Of a DNA stretch of 64,000 bases, positions 33,360 through 48,273 are shown piece after piece. Under the pieces are notes generated by a model, which ran no database searches, was not told the origin of the DNA, and saw only the letters and a list, made by a program, of their open reading frames with translations. The position numbers and the translations under genes are program-made. Source of the DNA: Colletotrichum lupini (lineage: Eukaryota; Ascomycota; Sordariomycetes; Glomerellales; Glomerellaceae); assembly GCF_023278565.1 (NCBI RefSeq), contig NC_064680.1, forward strand, positions 2,914,001-2,978,000, read 5' to 3'. How positions within the stretch are numbered: the stretch's first letter is position 1; each line of letters starts with the position of its first letter.

Positions 33360-33564
33360 TATCGGATTAGAAGTCTAATTCGACCGCGGTATATAGCCGA
33401 CTGCGCAGGGGCTAATTAGGGGCCTTATTTACGAATTATTATAACTAGCCTAACCTATAATTAGAACCTCCTTTTTATACTTACTACGTAAATATTATAT
33501 AATTTAATTAATCTCTTCGTTAACTATAGTTCGAACTAACTACTTTATAATAAGGATATTAATA
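33360..33564 (+). repeat. 5' LTR of Copia copy 2
   Basis: This LTR aligns end to end with 562-766 and 40578-40783. Differences are mostly C/T and G/A. Confidence 0.9.
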
Positions 33565-36500
33565 CTAATTAGTAATTAAATTTTATTATTATAAATTAGT
33601 AAAGTATTTCGCTACGTAAAAGAGACGACTTTTTAATATTATATAGGATAAGAAATTTATACTAATTAACTTTATAAAAGTAAATAAAAAAGGAGGCAAT
33701 TCTCGAATATTATATAAAATTAAATAATTATAGCCTTTTACTATTTATAAAAGGTCGACGTTTATTATATTAAACTACGTTAATTAATAAAACTACTTAA
33801 GTAACTAGCCTTTTATTATCGCCCTAAGTAGCTTTTTTACTAAACGACTTTTTTATAGCCGGCCCGTAATTAGAAATTAACTAGTTAAATTAATAAAAAA
33901 AAATACTTACGTAACGACTACTTATTTAATTAATTAGCGTAACAAACGAGCTTAATAATATAATATAAAAGAGTACTATATAATTAAAAAAGGGGATTTT
34001 TAAATATAAATATTCTTATTTAATAATAAAAATAACCCTATAAGAGTTATTAAGCTAAGAGATTTATAGTATATAAAAAAGTTTATTATTATAAGGATTT
34101 TATAAATATAACTTTAAGCCCGTAATTTAAATAACTTTTTTATAGCTCCCTTAACTACCCCCTAAATATTACTTAAAAATATAATATAAGGGACGGTTTA
34201 ATAAAAAAAGAAGGGATTTAGAGGTTTTAATAATATCGAATTAAAAATATTACGGATCTTAGAAATTAATTTAAAAAAAAAGCGGCTACCCTAAAGTAGT
34301 CCTATAACCTCTTACTAAAGTTATTATTAGCTTAAAAAAAGGCTAAAAAAATAAAGATTTAAAAAAAAAAAAAGAAATCCTCTAGAGGGCCGCTAAAGGG
34401 CTTTTTTTTATATTAACTCCCGGTACGAGATTACTAATGTTAAAAAATTAACTAAATAATAAAAAGGATCGCTAATAAGTAATAATTATTTAATTATAAT
34501 TAAGCTATAAAACAAACTACTTAAAAAATATAAAATAGGGTACTAAGAGGCTATAAAAAATAAGATTTTTAAAGTATTTAACCTTATTATATATAAGTAA
34601 TAAGTAAGCATTTTTAATAAGTTTTTAAAATTTACGATTTTATAAAAAAAAAAGCTTAATTTCGTTAATTATACTTAATAACTTATATAGTTCTTAATAA
34701 CTTATATAGCTCTTTTACGAGCCGCCCGGCGTTTATTTTTAATTATTTTTATAAAATACTATTTTAAAAGAGGTAAGTTAAAAAAAAAAGCTATTTAGAA
34801 ATTATAAAGAGTACGAGGCTTAAAAAGCTAGAAATATATAAAATAGTAGAAATTAGTAATTAATAAAAATCCTAAGATTAATTATTATATTTTCTTATAA
34901 TAATATAAACGTTTACTATTACTATTATAAAAAAGAACTATTAAAACCTACTTTTTTATATTAAATAAAAAAAAAGATCTTAGTAAGTATAATAGCTAGC
35001 GATTTAAAAAAGTAGTAATAATTATTAAAAATAATAAAAACGAGAGTAGTAATAAGATAATAAAAAGAAGTAGGAATCTCTTAAACTTTAATAAATTCGT
35101 TAGGTAGCGAAAGTACGGATTTATTATAACTAGTGCGCGGATTAAATATATCCTTATTAAAATTAAATATATTAATAATTATTAATATAAGTATAAGCTA
35201 GAGTACGACTCTTAGTAAGTTAAAAAAAAAAAAAAAAGGACAAAACCCGATCCTAAATAGAATCCTAATCCCTTATAAATAAGTAAATATTAATCCGGAT
35301 TATTAAGGGACGTAAATATATAAAATCGTAAATTAGCTTAATAATAAGTAAATTAACGTAGTATTAATCTATTTAACTAAGGTTTATAAAAAAAAGGGGC
35401 TATAAAAGTAACCCCTATTTTATAAAATCGTAAACGACCTTAGTTATTAACTAAATAAATAGTTTATAAGCGTAAGCTTAAGAATTATAAAAATAGTTAA
35501 TAAATTCCTCTATAAGCGAGGGGTATTATTAATATAATTATAATTATAAGAGCTATATAAAATACTAATAATAATAATTATAAAAAAGGAATTCGTATTA
35601 TAAAACTAAATATAGGTCGATAGAGCGTATAATTGTTTTAATAAATTTAAAAAAAGGGTAAACGACCTAAATTTCCTCCCTATAATTACTAACGGAAATC
35701 TATTATTATAAAAGAATATACCGGGGTAAAATATAGTACTAAAAATATAATAATTAATAATTCTGCTTATTTTAATTTATAACTCGTTATTATTATTAAT
35801 ACGAAATTCGGTACTAATTAGCTAATAAAAAAGGAGATAAACGACCTAAAGTTATTAATAATACGTAGTAATATAAGGATCGTATATAAATACCGAAAAT
35901 TTAGTAATAAATACAAAATAATTTATAAACCTCAAAAAGATCTTTTTAAAAGAGAAATTATACTCTAAGGGGAAGTATAAGGTCTTATAAGAAACCCTAA
36001 TAATATTTTATAATTATTATAAAAAAGTCGAAATTAGGGAATATTAATACTATTTAGTAATTAATATCGTACTCGTAAGCAAAGCCTCTAATTACTATTA
36101 TAAAATAATATATAATCTCGATTAAAACGACTTTTTTAGTATAATTAACGTAATCCAAAGCCGTTTTAAGACTTATAATAAGAACCTAGAGCTCCTATCT
36201 AAACTATAAGTAATTCTTTTTATATTTATAACTAAGATAATAAAAAGTAAATTGCGAATAGAGATCTTTAAAAAGCTTATTAATCGAATTAATAAGTTAA
36301 TAAAAACCTAGCTAAATAAGGGGATAAATAAGCGAAAAGTTGGATATTTTTATACTATAGTCTAGCGTATATTAGAAGTAAAAATAACCCTATATTAAGT
36401 ACTTAAAAATTACAAAACGCTTTACTCGAGGCTAAGATCTAGCTTTAATATTAAAATAGAAATACTATACTAAACCTATTTCTAAATATATAACGGCCCT

Positions 36501-39500
36501 TATTAATAATATTAAGTCGATCGAACGTATAATAAAAAATAAAAAAAGGCTAAATACGGTAATTATTAGTAAAGAGGCCTAGATTCGTTAAATAAGTAGA
36601 GATTTAACTTATAAATAGGGTAATAAAAGAGGTAATATTATATTTATAAAAAGAATAGATATTAATTAAGTAACTACTCTAAAAAAAAGCGTACTAAATT
36701 ATATAAATAATATAAAAAGTTAAGGGTAATAAATAATAAAACTAGCCCTCGTTAATTTAATTAATTCCTTATTATATATAAAAGTAAATCCGGGGGTATA
36801 AAACTTAGTAACGGTAATTAAAATAGCGGCCTAAAGTATATACTCCCTATAAGAAATTTAAAAAATAAAAAAGATCTTATTCCCTATACTAACGAATTAG
36901 ATTATAATAAAATCGACGATATTAACTACTCTTTTTTTACCCCGTTAGCTTTTAAAAGATATACGAGGCTAAATAAATAGAGAGTAATAAAAGCTCTTAA
37001 TAAGTAGGCTTTTATTTATAAATAATAAAAGAAGGTTTTTTAAATAATAAATATAAAGGCGGCTAAAAGGGTAAATTTAATAAAGCTAAAGCCTATTCTC
37101 TTAACGATTAAAAAGAAGACGCTATCTTTTTTAATATTTAAAAAAAAAGAATATAGTACTAAGTAAATTTAAGGGTAGCTAAAGGGGTCCTTTTTATATT
37201 ACCTAGATCCCTTAAATACTAAGCTTATATAAATATTTTATATAAGTAAAAAGTATAGCTTAGATAATTTTTATAAGATTATCTTAAATATTAGGGTATT
37301 ATAATAATTAACTAAAAGAAAAGGGTAACTTTAGGTATTATAAAAGATCGTATTAATAACGCTTAATACGTTAATAATAAGTATTACGAAGATTAGTTTC
37401 GGCCTAGGTAAAGAAATCGTCGCCCTAGGTATAATAAAAATAGAAACGTATTTCGGAACGATAACTTTTTATATTTTACTTATTAATACCCTATTTTTCC
37501 TATATTTAAAAAATACAAATTAACTAAGTATTATATTTAATAATACGAGGAATAAAATCTTTAATAATAAGTATTTTAAAATAATTAAATAATAATAGGG
37601 GTATACGTTTATAAAGCTTATTAGTAATACAAAGTTAATTAATTACCTAACGGAAAATAAGCTTAAAAAACTATATTAGAGATTCGGGTACTTATTAGTT
37701 ACGAGGCTATATAACTTCTTAAAGTAATTAAGTAATAATAATATTAAAATAGGGGCGCTAGAGTAGTTAACGAAAGTATATTATTAATACTAAATAAATA
37801 CGCAGAGCCTACGTAAATTTAAATTTAAATTACGTAATAAGCTTAACTTTAACTAAGAAATTGTTATTAATATTTTCTATTTAAATAGTTAGCTAGTATT
37901 ATATATAATTAACGTAGCTATATCTTTTTAAATAGGGCAATTCCTTTAGGATTTAGGGGTAAAAATAATATAGGTAGCCCTATAAAAAAGCTAGATTAAT
38001 ATATACTAAGGACCGCTAGATAGTATTAAAACTAACGCTAATACTAGCTTTAAATTAGTAAAATTTAAAAATAATATAATAGCTTATAGTATATAGCTAA
38101 AGATCGTACCCGTTAAAGCGTACTATAATATTAAAAAAATAAAAAGGGTATACTAATAATTAAAAAGGGCGTTTAGAATTATTAAAAATAAAAATCCGGA
38201 TTCTATTAACGATAAATATTTCTAAATAGTACTTAAATATTATAACGATACTATGGGGCCTAACGGACTTATATTAATATTATTAATATTTAGAATATAT
38301 TTAAGAACGACCTTAGCCTCGCTATTATTCTTAAATATAAGCTAACGAGCCTAAGTAATTAAAAAAGTAATATAGGTATTGCGCGAGGTAAGTATAAAAA
38401 GGTAAGTTAATAAAGTAATTACTATATATAATAAGCTTAATATAAGGGGTAATCTAAATATATTACTAAATTTAAATATATAAGTATAGCGCGAAATTAC
38501 TTAATAATAGGCTAGGCTATATAAGTTAATTTTTATTAAGAAGCGCTTTTATATAATTACGAAAGATCGTAACTAGCTATTTAAAATATTAATTACGGTA
38601 GTTAAACCGTACTATATAAATCCTAATAAAGTAATTTCTAACTTATAAAAAGAAAAAGAGCTAGGGGAAACTATATAACCTATAATAGAAGTATAAGAAA
38701 TTATCCTTGATAAAAATGTTATAATAGTACTAGTAAACGACGAAAAAGAAGAAATTACTAAAAGGGTACTAATATTACTAGCGAGACGTTATAAAAGACT
38801 ATAATAGTAAGCCCTAACGTAGTAATTTATTATTAATAACGAGGTAATTAATACTTTTTATATAGTAAAAGAGAAAGCCGATTTCGAGCTAATAATTAAA
38901 CTACATAAAGAAGGTATAATTATAATTATTAAAAAGCCGTATAAGAGATTAGATCTTATTAAAATAAATACTCTTTATAATCGAGGGGTCTATTAATTTA
39001 TCCTATATAACTTAGAAAAATATATAAACCTCTATATATTTAAATTATAAATAGTTTATAAAATTAAAGGGAAAGGAATACCTTAGTTATATAAGAAGTT
39101 TAGATACGTAATTTAGGGGTATAGTGATATTGAAAAAGTAACGCTACTTATATAATCGCTTATTATATAGTACTATAACTAACGATTAATAATAGTATTA
39201 ATAGTATTATTATAAAAAAAGGGATATAAGATTTAGAGCCGTAATATTACCTAGGCCTATACCTAATCGGCTATAGGGCTTATAAAGAAAATCCTAGCCT
39301 ATTTACTAAAAAAAAATAGCTAATAAGTACTTAGAAAGTACGATTATTAAAGTACTTAAGCTACTATATAAGCTCGTAAAATTAGGTATTTATTAATAAG
39401 CTATATATTACGATTTTTATATTAATTAATTATTAATAGTTATTTTTATATACGACCCGTACTTATTAGTTACGGAATATAAAAGTAATTAATTTAGGAT

Positions 39501-40577
39501 TATTAAAATATAAACTAATAATATATTAGGCCTATTTAATATTAACTTTATAAAAAAAGAGGATAAGGAGCTTTAAAAAGCGGGCTTCGTAGCGAAGCTA
39601 AAAGAGGTTTTTATAATAAATACCCCCTTAGTATTTAATAATAGGATTCTTATAATTAAAAGGGAAACCGTTATTTTTTAATAAAAGGGGTAAAATAAGA
39701 AGATTAACTTTATTAATTTAAATATAATTAATATTAAAAAATAATATAAGGCTAAGCTTGTGCGAGGGGTATATATTATAAATATTTATGAACCCGAAGT
39801 AATTTTTAATTATATTAAAATAGCGTAAGTTATAGATCTAACTAAACGAAACGTCGAGGTACTTAATAAGCGGCTTAAGTAATAATAAATAAATCTTAAT
39901 TAAGGTCTCGTTTATTACCTAATTAACTTTATAATTAATAAGCTCTACGTCTTCGTTAATAAATTATTTACGAATAATAACGACCTTATTTCGTAATTAA
40001 GGTATATTATTATTTTAGTTAACGAGAGTATAAGCGAGAGCGAATTTATTATATATAGTAATATAATTTATTATTTATTAACTAAAAGTAAGTAGGTAAT
40101 AAGAAGTATATTAATATTAGAGGCTTATAATATAATTAACGGTATTAACCTCTTTTACGTAATTTTAACGACGCTAAGGAAGATTACTAATCGAATTAGT
40201 TTTTTATTTATTCTAACGGTTATTTATACCGATTCTTACTCGCTATACGAATATTTTATTAAATTAAAAATAATAAAAGAAAAGAGGCTTATAATCGATA
40301 TTATAGCCCTTAGGTAATCGTACGAAAGGTGCGAGATACTCGAGATCCGTTAGATTAATAATAAAAATAACCTTATAAATACTTTTATAAAAATAGTACT
40401 AAATAAGGGATTAAAGTAATTCGTAAGTAATAAAAAAGTTATTATATAAATAAAGGGATAAGTTATATAAAAAGAGTAAAGAAAAGGAGGAAAAGGAGAT
40501 AACTTAGTAAACGGGCCCGAGGTCGAATTATATTTCTAACCGTAATAGTTAAATTAATAAAAAAAAGAGAAAGTTAG

Positions 40578-40783
40578 TATTAAATTAAAAATTTAATTCG
40601 ATTACGGTATATAGCTAATTATACAGGGGCTAATTAGGGGCCCTATTTACGAATTATTATAGCTAGCCTAACTTATAGTTAGAACCTCTTTTTTATACTT
40701 ATTACGTAGATATTTATATAGTTTAATTAATCTCTTCGTTAACTACGGTTCGAACTAACTACCCTATAATAGGGATATTAATA
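40578..40783 (+). repeat. 3' LTR of Copia copy 2
   Basis: It pairs with 33360-33564 and ends immediately before the ATTAA target duplication. Confidence 0.9.
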
Positions 40784-41899
40784 ATTAACTCGTTTTAATA
40801 TAAATATAGCTCTTAATTATAATAGTATTATTATTATTAATAATAAAACGGTTATTAGTACTATAAGTACGCTTAGTAATAATAGTAGTAGCGGTTTATT
40901 TAAAAAGCTTAATATCCCCTTTACTTACCTTAACCTCGTACGTATATTACTCCTTATATATTACTTATTTTAATTATTATAAACTCTTATTAAAAAAAAA
41001 AAAGCGAACGTTAAAAAGATTAGGGTTAGCTAAGTACGCCCGCTCCCCTACTCTATTTATATTATATATAAAGCGTTTAATTTAAAAACTAAGTATTATA
41101 ATTAGCTAAGTTAGTAATTTATAGCCCCTAGTTCGCTCTTTTATTTAATACTTTTTTAGGATTTAGTATACGTTATATTAAGTATATTACGTAGAACTAT
41201 TTTTATAAAAATACGGTAAGTACTTAGTATTATTATTACTTTATTACTTTTCTTAAGTATTATATTAATAATATTTTAAGTCCCTAAGTCCGTAAAATCT
41301 ATAGTACGAACTTTTTAAAGTACTTTACTTATTTTAAATAATAATATTTACGATTTAAAGGTTTATTATTTTATTATTACTTTATTATTATTATTATTTA
41401 GGTTATTAATATTACTCTATAGCTCTAATAAACGTATAGAATTATTATTAATAATACGTAAAGGGTATTTCAGTACGTTAATAAAGAAGCTTACTGAACC
41501 CCCGTTATTAATAACGATAATAATAAAGTAATTATAAGCTCTTCTCGCGCTACGTTTTCGTTTTATAATAATATTATAATTATATTACTTTATACTATTT
41601 ATAATAAAGTGCGCTGTTTAAATAATATTTTAATTAGTATATAGTCGCCCCGCTTACGCTCCGTATTTATAACTAATTATTTATAAATTTATTAATAATA
41701 AAAAGATTATTCTTTTTATAATAACCCCGATGATAATAATTAAAGTAGCCCTTTTATATATAAAGGCGGTCTTTTTATAAATAAAAACGGTCCTCTTATA
41801 TATTATAAAAATTAAAAAAAACGGTTCGTAATTAGTACGTTTATATTATTTAGTTATAATTATATAGCCCCCTTTTTTGTTTTATTAATAACTAGTTTA
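40784..41899. other. RIP-degraded sequence between Copia copy 2 and the Gypsy remnant
   Basis: AT-rich sequence continuing the host element of Copia copy 2. The plus strand is unusually open for RIPed DNA (41.0-41.7 kb) and might be an old coding region, but no family motif can be recognised. Confidence 0.4.
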
Positions 41900-44800
41900 T
41901 TATATTATTAAGCTTATTAAGAACTAAAGTACGCTACTTAATTAAAACTCGTTTTTTATATATATTAATTAATACTACGTTTTTAATATACTTAGCTAGC
42001 TCTTATATATTTTTATTATTATTATATCCCTTTTATCCGATTAAGTATTATTACCTCCTTTTTAGCCCTCTATATTATATAATATTTTTTATTTTATAAA
42101 ATAGCTCTTTATTTATATCCTTAATAAATAAGGGCTTTTAAGGGGCTTTTTTATAATATTAATATAGCTTAAGTAAGGATATATAAAATATATTATATAT
42201 TCTATGTTACGTTAATATATTTAGTTAATAAGTAACCCCCGCTATTTTAATTATTAATTTAATTTTAAATAGGCCTAGATATTTATTAACTAACTTCTAA
42301 CTAGGACGCTATTTCTTAATATTCTTTTTTAATAATAGTACTTAGTTATTTATTTTATATAATATATTTATCTTAGCTTTATTAGCTTATTATTTATATA
42401 TTTTATATACTTTTTATATAAGGGGTTATAAAGCTTTTTAATTAGCTTATAATCGGGCTATACGCTCTTTAATTAAAATATTTTATATATTATTTTAAGT
42501 CCTCGTTAAGATTAATATAAAGTACGTAAATAAAAACTTAAGTAAGGCCTTAATAAGCGCTTTATAAATTACTAAATACTAAGTATTATTATATATAAAC
42601 TTAGCTAAGTAAAAACGCTATACTTAATTTAATTAGTCCTAAATATAAAAATAATAAAAGTACTAATTTAAGTATTAGTTTTATTATTTTATTTAACTAT
42701 CCGTTTATAAATAAAACGCAGTATTAAAATACCTTTTTATTACTAAAACATAATAAAAATAAGTTTAAAATTTATTTATAAATAATAACCCCCTATTGAA
42801 AACGATTTTTCTAAGTATTTTAAACTTAGTAAAAATCTTTATAAATAAGAGGTTTATAAATCCCTAGGTTATAAAGGTTATTTTCGTAATAATATAGACG
42901 CTATATTTTATAAATCGGTTTATTATAATAAGTATTATATTATAAAAGCGCCTCTTAATTAGCGTAGTTAATATAAATAAGCCCGTAATAAAATCTAGCG
43001 ATATTTCTTATTATAGCTTAATTAGGGTAAGTAAGGGGCGTAATAAGCTATATAGCTTATAATAACGAGGCTTTATTTACTAATATACTATATAAATATT
43101 AATATAGCTTTTTATATTTTTACTTATTTTATTTTAGTAATAATAGCGTTTTAATAGTACTATTATTTACTTTATATTATAATATCTTATTATAAACGTA
43201 TTATAATATATTTTAATAACCTCCCTCCTTAGCCCCTTATATAGCGGTATATAAATATAACTATTATAATATAATAACCTTTTTAAATTATATACTTAGC
43301 TTTATTATTATTCTTTCTTAGCTAAATAAGGCTATTAGTTCTTTTTAATTTACTACTTATTTTTTATAAAAGCGTCCTCTTATTAAGTAGCCTATAATTA
43401 ATTTATTATTAATAACCCTTCTTTACTAAATACTATTTTAAATATTCTTATTACGTTAAAGTTTTATAAAACGAGTAGCTTATAATTTATAGTTTTAATA
43501 ATAAGCTTAAGTAGTCTTTTAAATATTATATCATAACTTTAATATTTTAAGCTTATAACTTTATTATACTTTTTAAAATACTTTTTAAAATTCCCTCGAG
43601 CTAGAGCTCTTAACCTCTTTTACTTATTTCTTTATATTATTATTAGTTCCGCTTTTAAAATACTTATTATTCTTTTTATTTAAAAACTACTTTTATAGCT
43701 CGTTTTTAAATATTTTATTACTATAACTCTCAGTAACTTTTATAAGTTTTTAGTATTATAAAAGTCTTTTCTTATTTTTAATAATAGCTCTTTTACTTTA
43801 TTATTATTATTATTTTTACTATAATTAGGTCTTTATAATAATTTATTTACTAAGTTCTTTATACTTAATTTAAACCTAATTTTAATATTAAACGCTACGA
43901 GTTTATTTAATTAGTATAGCTATTTCCTATTTAGCCTCTTTTTTATATTTAAAAACTATAAGTTAAAATAATTTATAAATACTACGACCTAATTTTAGCT
44001 ATAAGCGAAGTAGTATTATTAGTTTTTTAATACGTTTATAATAATTAATAGCTCCGTATTTCTTATACTATAATAGCTCTTTATATTTATTAATTTCCTT
44101 AACTTATAAATAATTAGATATTAATTACCCTTAAATAATTACGTAATTACTACGCTAATAGCTCGAGCTAAAGCGTTTATTTATAACTATATAAATAGGG
44201 TAAGGTCGAAATATTATACTATTAGCGCGTTAATAAACGTTATTAATAGCCTCTTAAATAACTTTATAATAAGTATTAATAGCTCTAACTATCTTAGTTT
44301 TACTTTCCTTAATAAGTTTATTAAAAGTACTATTATTTTAGCGTAGTTATTAATAAATTTATAATAAAACCCCGTAAATTTAAAGAACGTTTATATATCC
44401 TTAATACTTTTTAAAAGTAATTAATTTATTATAATTTTAATACGTACGGGTTCTATTTTTATATTTTTATTAAATATAATATATTTTAAAAATCCTATAT
44501 ATAATATATAGAACTCGTATTTATTACTATTTAAATATAAGTTTTATTACTATAGTTTTTATAATATACTATATACGTATTTTTTATATATTACGTAGTT
44601 ATTATTATATATTAAAATATTATCTAAATATATAATATAAATAGTATTAACTAGGCTACTTAAAATATTATTAATATATACTTAAAAAGTCGCGGGCGCG
44701 TTAATTAGCTTAAAAAATATAACTAAGTACTCGAACTACTTATATTTAATATAAAAAGCTGTTTTTTGTTTATTATCTTTAGCTATATATATATAATAAT

Positions 44801-45976
44801 ACGCGTTCTTAAGGTTTAGTTTTATAAAAATAGAAGTAATAAATAGTCTATTTAGTATCTTTTTAATTAATAATAGCGGCATTCTATCTTTTTATATAAT
44901 TTTATTAATTACTCTATAATTAATATAAAATCGTAGCTCTCCTCTTTTTTTAAATATAAAAAGGATAAGTACTCTTACTAAGCTTATAAAGGGGTATATT
45001 TAGCCCCTAGCCTCTATTTTTATTAAATAGTTATATAAAACCTCGAGCTTATAGTTTAATAAAAAATAAATAAGTCCTTAGGGGATAAGTACTACGTTAT
45101 TTAGTTTAATATAATAGTCGTATAGTACTCTATTTAGTAACGAAATAGCCTTTTTTTTTAAAAAATAAGTTATTAAAATCTTAGTAATATAGTTTTTAAT
45201 CCTTAACTATACTTATTAATATTACGTTACTATTTATAACTAAGTTAATTATAATATATATAAGTATTATTAAAACTAAGTTATTTAATAACCCCTTTTT
45301 TAAAACGTTTAAATAGATATATTATTTATAAATTAAATACTATTACTTTTTTTATTTTTAATTAATTAATAAGTCGATATTCTCTAGCTAGAGAAAACTA
45401 AGGATAAGTATAAGTATTATAATATTAGTTATTATAAAGTAATATAGCTATATCTCCGTTATATAGTTACTATTAATAATTTAAAGCTATAAATAATAGC
45501 TTCTTAGCGTTTTTATTTATTTATTCTTAATATTTATTAACTATAATAATAAGTAAATTCGTAAATTAATATTAAAGCTATTAAGTAGCTTAATATTAAC
45601 TATATTCCTTTTTATTTTTAAATTAATAAGGGCGCTTAGCTTTTTTTATATATAGTTTAGGTATATATAAGTCGGGATATTTAAGTACTACCCTTATTAA
45701 TTACTAACTACTTTTTTATTAAAATAGTATTTAAGCTCGTTACTAGTCCGTATTACTTAATTAGAGCGAGGTCTAATTAATAATTAGTAACTTTATACCC
45801 TTTTTAATTATATTTATAATATATAACGCTCGGGTAGTTATTAACGAGGTACTTAGTTTTATTATAATTATAATATTACTAATACTACTCTTATAGTTAT
45901 AAGTAATCCTTTATAATATAACTAGTTTTTTTATAATTATAATACGTAATATCCTTACTAAGTAAGTTACGGCGTA
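41900..45976 (-). mobile_element. Ty3/Gypsy retrotransposon remnant, RIP-degenerate
   Basis: Reading the minus strand across stops reveals a Gypsy reverse transcriptase at about 45080-44560: a lysine-rich stretch then GELRFYINYRVINKI, then FIKLNLKNAYYYIYI, then a LINAPATF motif near 44.70 kb and a YLDNILIY motif near 44.61-44.63 kb, where the catalytic YLDD has become YLDN. Integrase-like words follow at about 43.8-42.5 kb and a tail near 42.3-41.9 kb recalls the end of chromoviral integrases. Gag is not visible and no LTR pair was found, so both ends are approximate. Many stops make it inert. Confidence 0.7.
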
Positions 45977-45991
45977 TTCTTTACGTATTTA

Positions 45992-47004
45992 TTTTAGTAT
46001 TCTACCTTTACTAGCTACTCGGGCGGTTCTTAATATTAATTATACGGTATTAATATACGGTATTAATAGATACTTATACTATCTTAATAGACTATTTTCT
46101 TTTGGATTTTCTACTTTTTTAACTTTCCCTCTTATAAAGTTCATAACTACGGATTATTAATAAACGGTAATATTAGGCGCCCGACGCTACTATTTTATAA
46201 GCCCGCGCACCTAGCTAAGTTAGCTACCCTTCTAAGTATAGTAGCTTATAATAGTAATATTAAAAATGCCCTCGTTACCGTCGTTAAATAATACCGACCT
46301 TACGATATTTATTATATATATATATAAATATATTCGTTACCTCGTTTCCTTTATTAAAGTCAAAAACGCTACTTCCCTTATTATTTATTATTATTACGCT
46401 ATTACTATTACTATTTAACTATTTACTTTAAGTATATTTTATTAAAATACTGAGACGTTATTAATAACTTATTAACCCTTAGGGCTTCTTTAATAATTAG
46501 AAGTTATTCGATCCTATAAGTATTATACTAAACGACCCCGAGCTATAGAGAGACTACTTTAATAAATATTATATTAGTAATATTAACTTATAAAAGACGG
46601 ATAAATATATTATAATAAGTATCGCCCTTATTAATACTTTTTTAATATAATAAAGTAATATAAATAAACTTAGATTTAATAATATAATTAGGAGCTTAAA
46701 AAGAGTATAGGCGAGCGTATTAAATAAGAATATTAATAAGGAGAGGTTATTATTAAATAAGATAAAAAGAGAAAATAAGGGGTAATATTTGGCTATTAAA
46801 AAGGTAATTAATATATTACGGTAGCGGGGTTATTAGTATTTTAAGTTTAGTTAATATTAATAGTTAGTAACGGCTATAGCCGGCTATAGTTAGTTATAAA
46901 GTTTTATTAAAATACGTAATAAAGATACTTAATATTGACCCTAATAGACCAGCTTGCCCGTGAAGGCGAAGATGGCCCTTAATAAGGCGGACCGGACCCT
47001 AAAG
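45992..47004 (-). repeat. ~1.0-kb dispersed repeat, copy B (inverted relative to 29018-30045)
   Basis: The same landmarks as copy A occur in reverse order on the plus strand. It is more heavily RIPed except for the last ~80 bp. A perfect 15-bp direct repeat lies on both sides (AAATACGTAAAGAAT on the minus strand, at 47019-47005 and 45991-45977). It abuts the Gypsy remnant, so it might be that element's LTR or an independent insertion. Confidence 0.7.
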
Positions 47005-47019
47005 GGATTCTTTACGTAT

Positions 47020-48273
47020 TTAACTTATTAATACTCCGGTATTTTCTTATTAACTTATTCGAATTTAAGTTAAAATATTATTTAAAGGACGTTTATAAAC
47101 TCCCTATTAATAATAAGGATTATTTAATACGTTTTATTAGTAATATTAATTATAAATAAGTCTATAGAAGTTCTATTTATAATACTATTATAAGGCGTAA
47201 TTCGGGCCGTAGTTTACTTATTAATATAAAGATCCTCTACTTCTTTATTAAAATATATTTTAGTTCTATCTCGAGCTTATTAACTTTTTTTTTCTAGCTT
47301 TATAAAGTATTATTTAGTTATATACTTATTACTATTCCTTAGTTAATAAAATTAAATAAGTTATTTTATAAAAAGGTCTCTAGTTCTTCTTATATAACTT
47401 AGTTTATTATAAACCCGGGGGTTTTTTAATAATTAAAAATATAATATATTTAAAAAGTCTTTATATTATTACTTAAGTAGTTAATTATATACGCTACTTT
47501 ATTATACTTTATTCTTATTTATTAAGCTTATAAGTTAAAATAATAATAATAATTAAAAAAGAAGCTCTATAAATCCTATACTAATTTATTAGTATATAAT
47601 AAGTTAAGGAGGGATAGTAGTCTAAATATAAACGTTTTATTTATAATACTTATTTAAATTAAAAGGGAGTTAATAAATAGGGGCTTAAGTAGTACGAACT
47701 TATTACTTTATTATTTTTTAAATAGCGCTTTAAATATAGCTTCGTTTATTAAATTATCCTTAGTCTAGGGGTTTATATTTTTATTTATATTAAAATTAAT
47801 ATTTAAAGCTATTATAACTAAACCTATAGCCCTTAGTACGGGGGCCGGGCTATTTAAAAAGCTCCGTAAGCGTTTTAAATCTATTCGTTTTTTATATAAG
47901 TACTCTTTATACGTTATAATAAGGATTTCTTTTTTTAATTATCGTTTTTATTTTTATAGTTTTACTAGCCTACTACTTATTATTTAGTTTAAGTATTAAC
48001 AAATAAGGATAAAAGGTTTACTATTTTATTTAAAATTCGTTAATATTTTTAATAATACGGTTTTTTTACGTTATTATTACGTTATTCGTTTTATTACGCT
48101 TCGTTTTTATATTATTTATTAAAAAGGAAGTAATTCTAAGGGGTTTAATAAAAAAAAGTCGTTTTTTTTATTATTATAATACTAATTATACTCTTTTATT
48201 ACGTCTTATTCTTATTAATATTTTAAGTTTTTAACCTAGTCCTTTTTATAAATAAAAATTTTAAATTATTAAT
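47020..48273. other. RIP-degraded sequence, identity unresolved
   Basis: AT-rich sequence between the 1-kb repeat and the third LTR-like repeat. Long quasi-open stretches exist on the plus strand but match nothing I can name. It probably belongs to the outermost element of the nest. Confidence 0.4.

Larger units (their letters stand above)
33360..40783 (+). mobile_element. Ty1/Copia LTR retrotransposon, copy 2, structurally complete but RIP-inactivated
   Basis: LTRs lie at 33360-33564 and 40578-40783, with the 5-bp direct repeat ATTAA on each side (33355-33359 and 40784-40788). At 7424 bp it is the structurally reference copy in this window. Reading through RIP stops shows a GAG-pre-integrase-like RFG motif near 37.68 kb and integrase to about 38.6 kb. 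A reverse transcriptase-like part follows (about 39.1-39.8 kb), then RNase H with YTDSYSLYEYF at about 40.23-40.26 kb. The ~3.8 kb before integrase should include gag and protease but shows no clear motif. The element is fully disabled. Confidence 0.88.
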
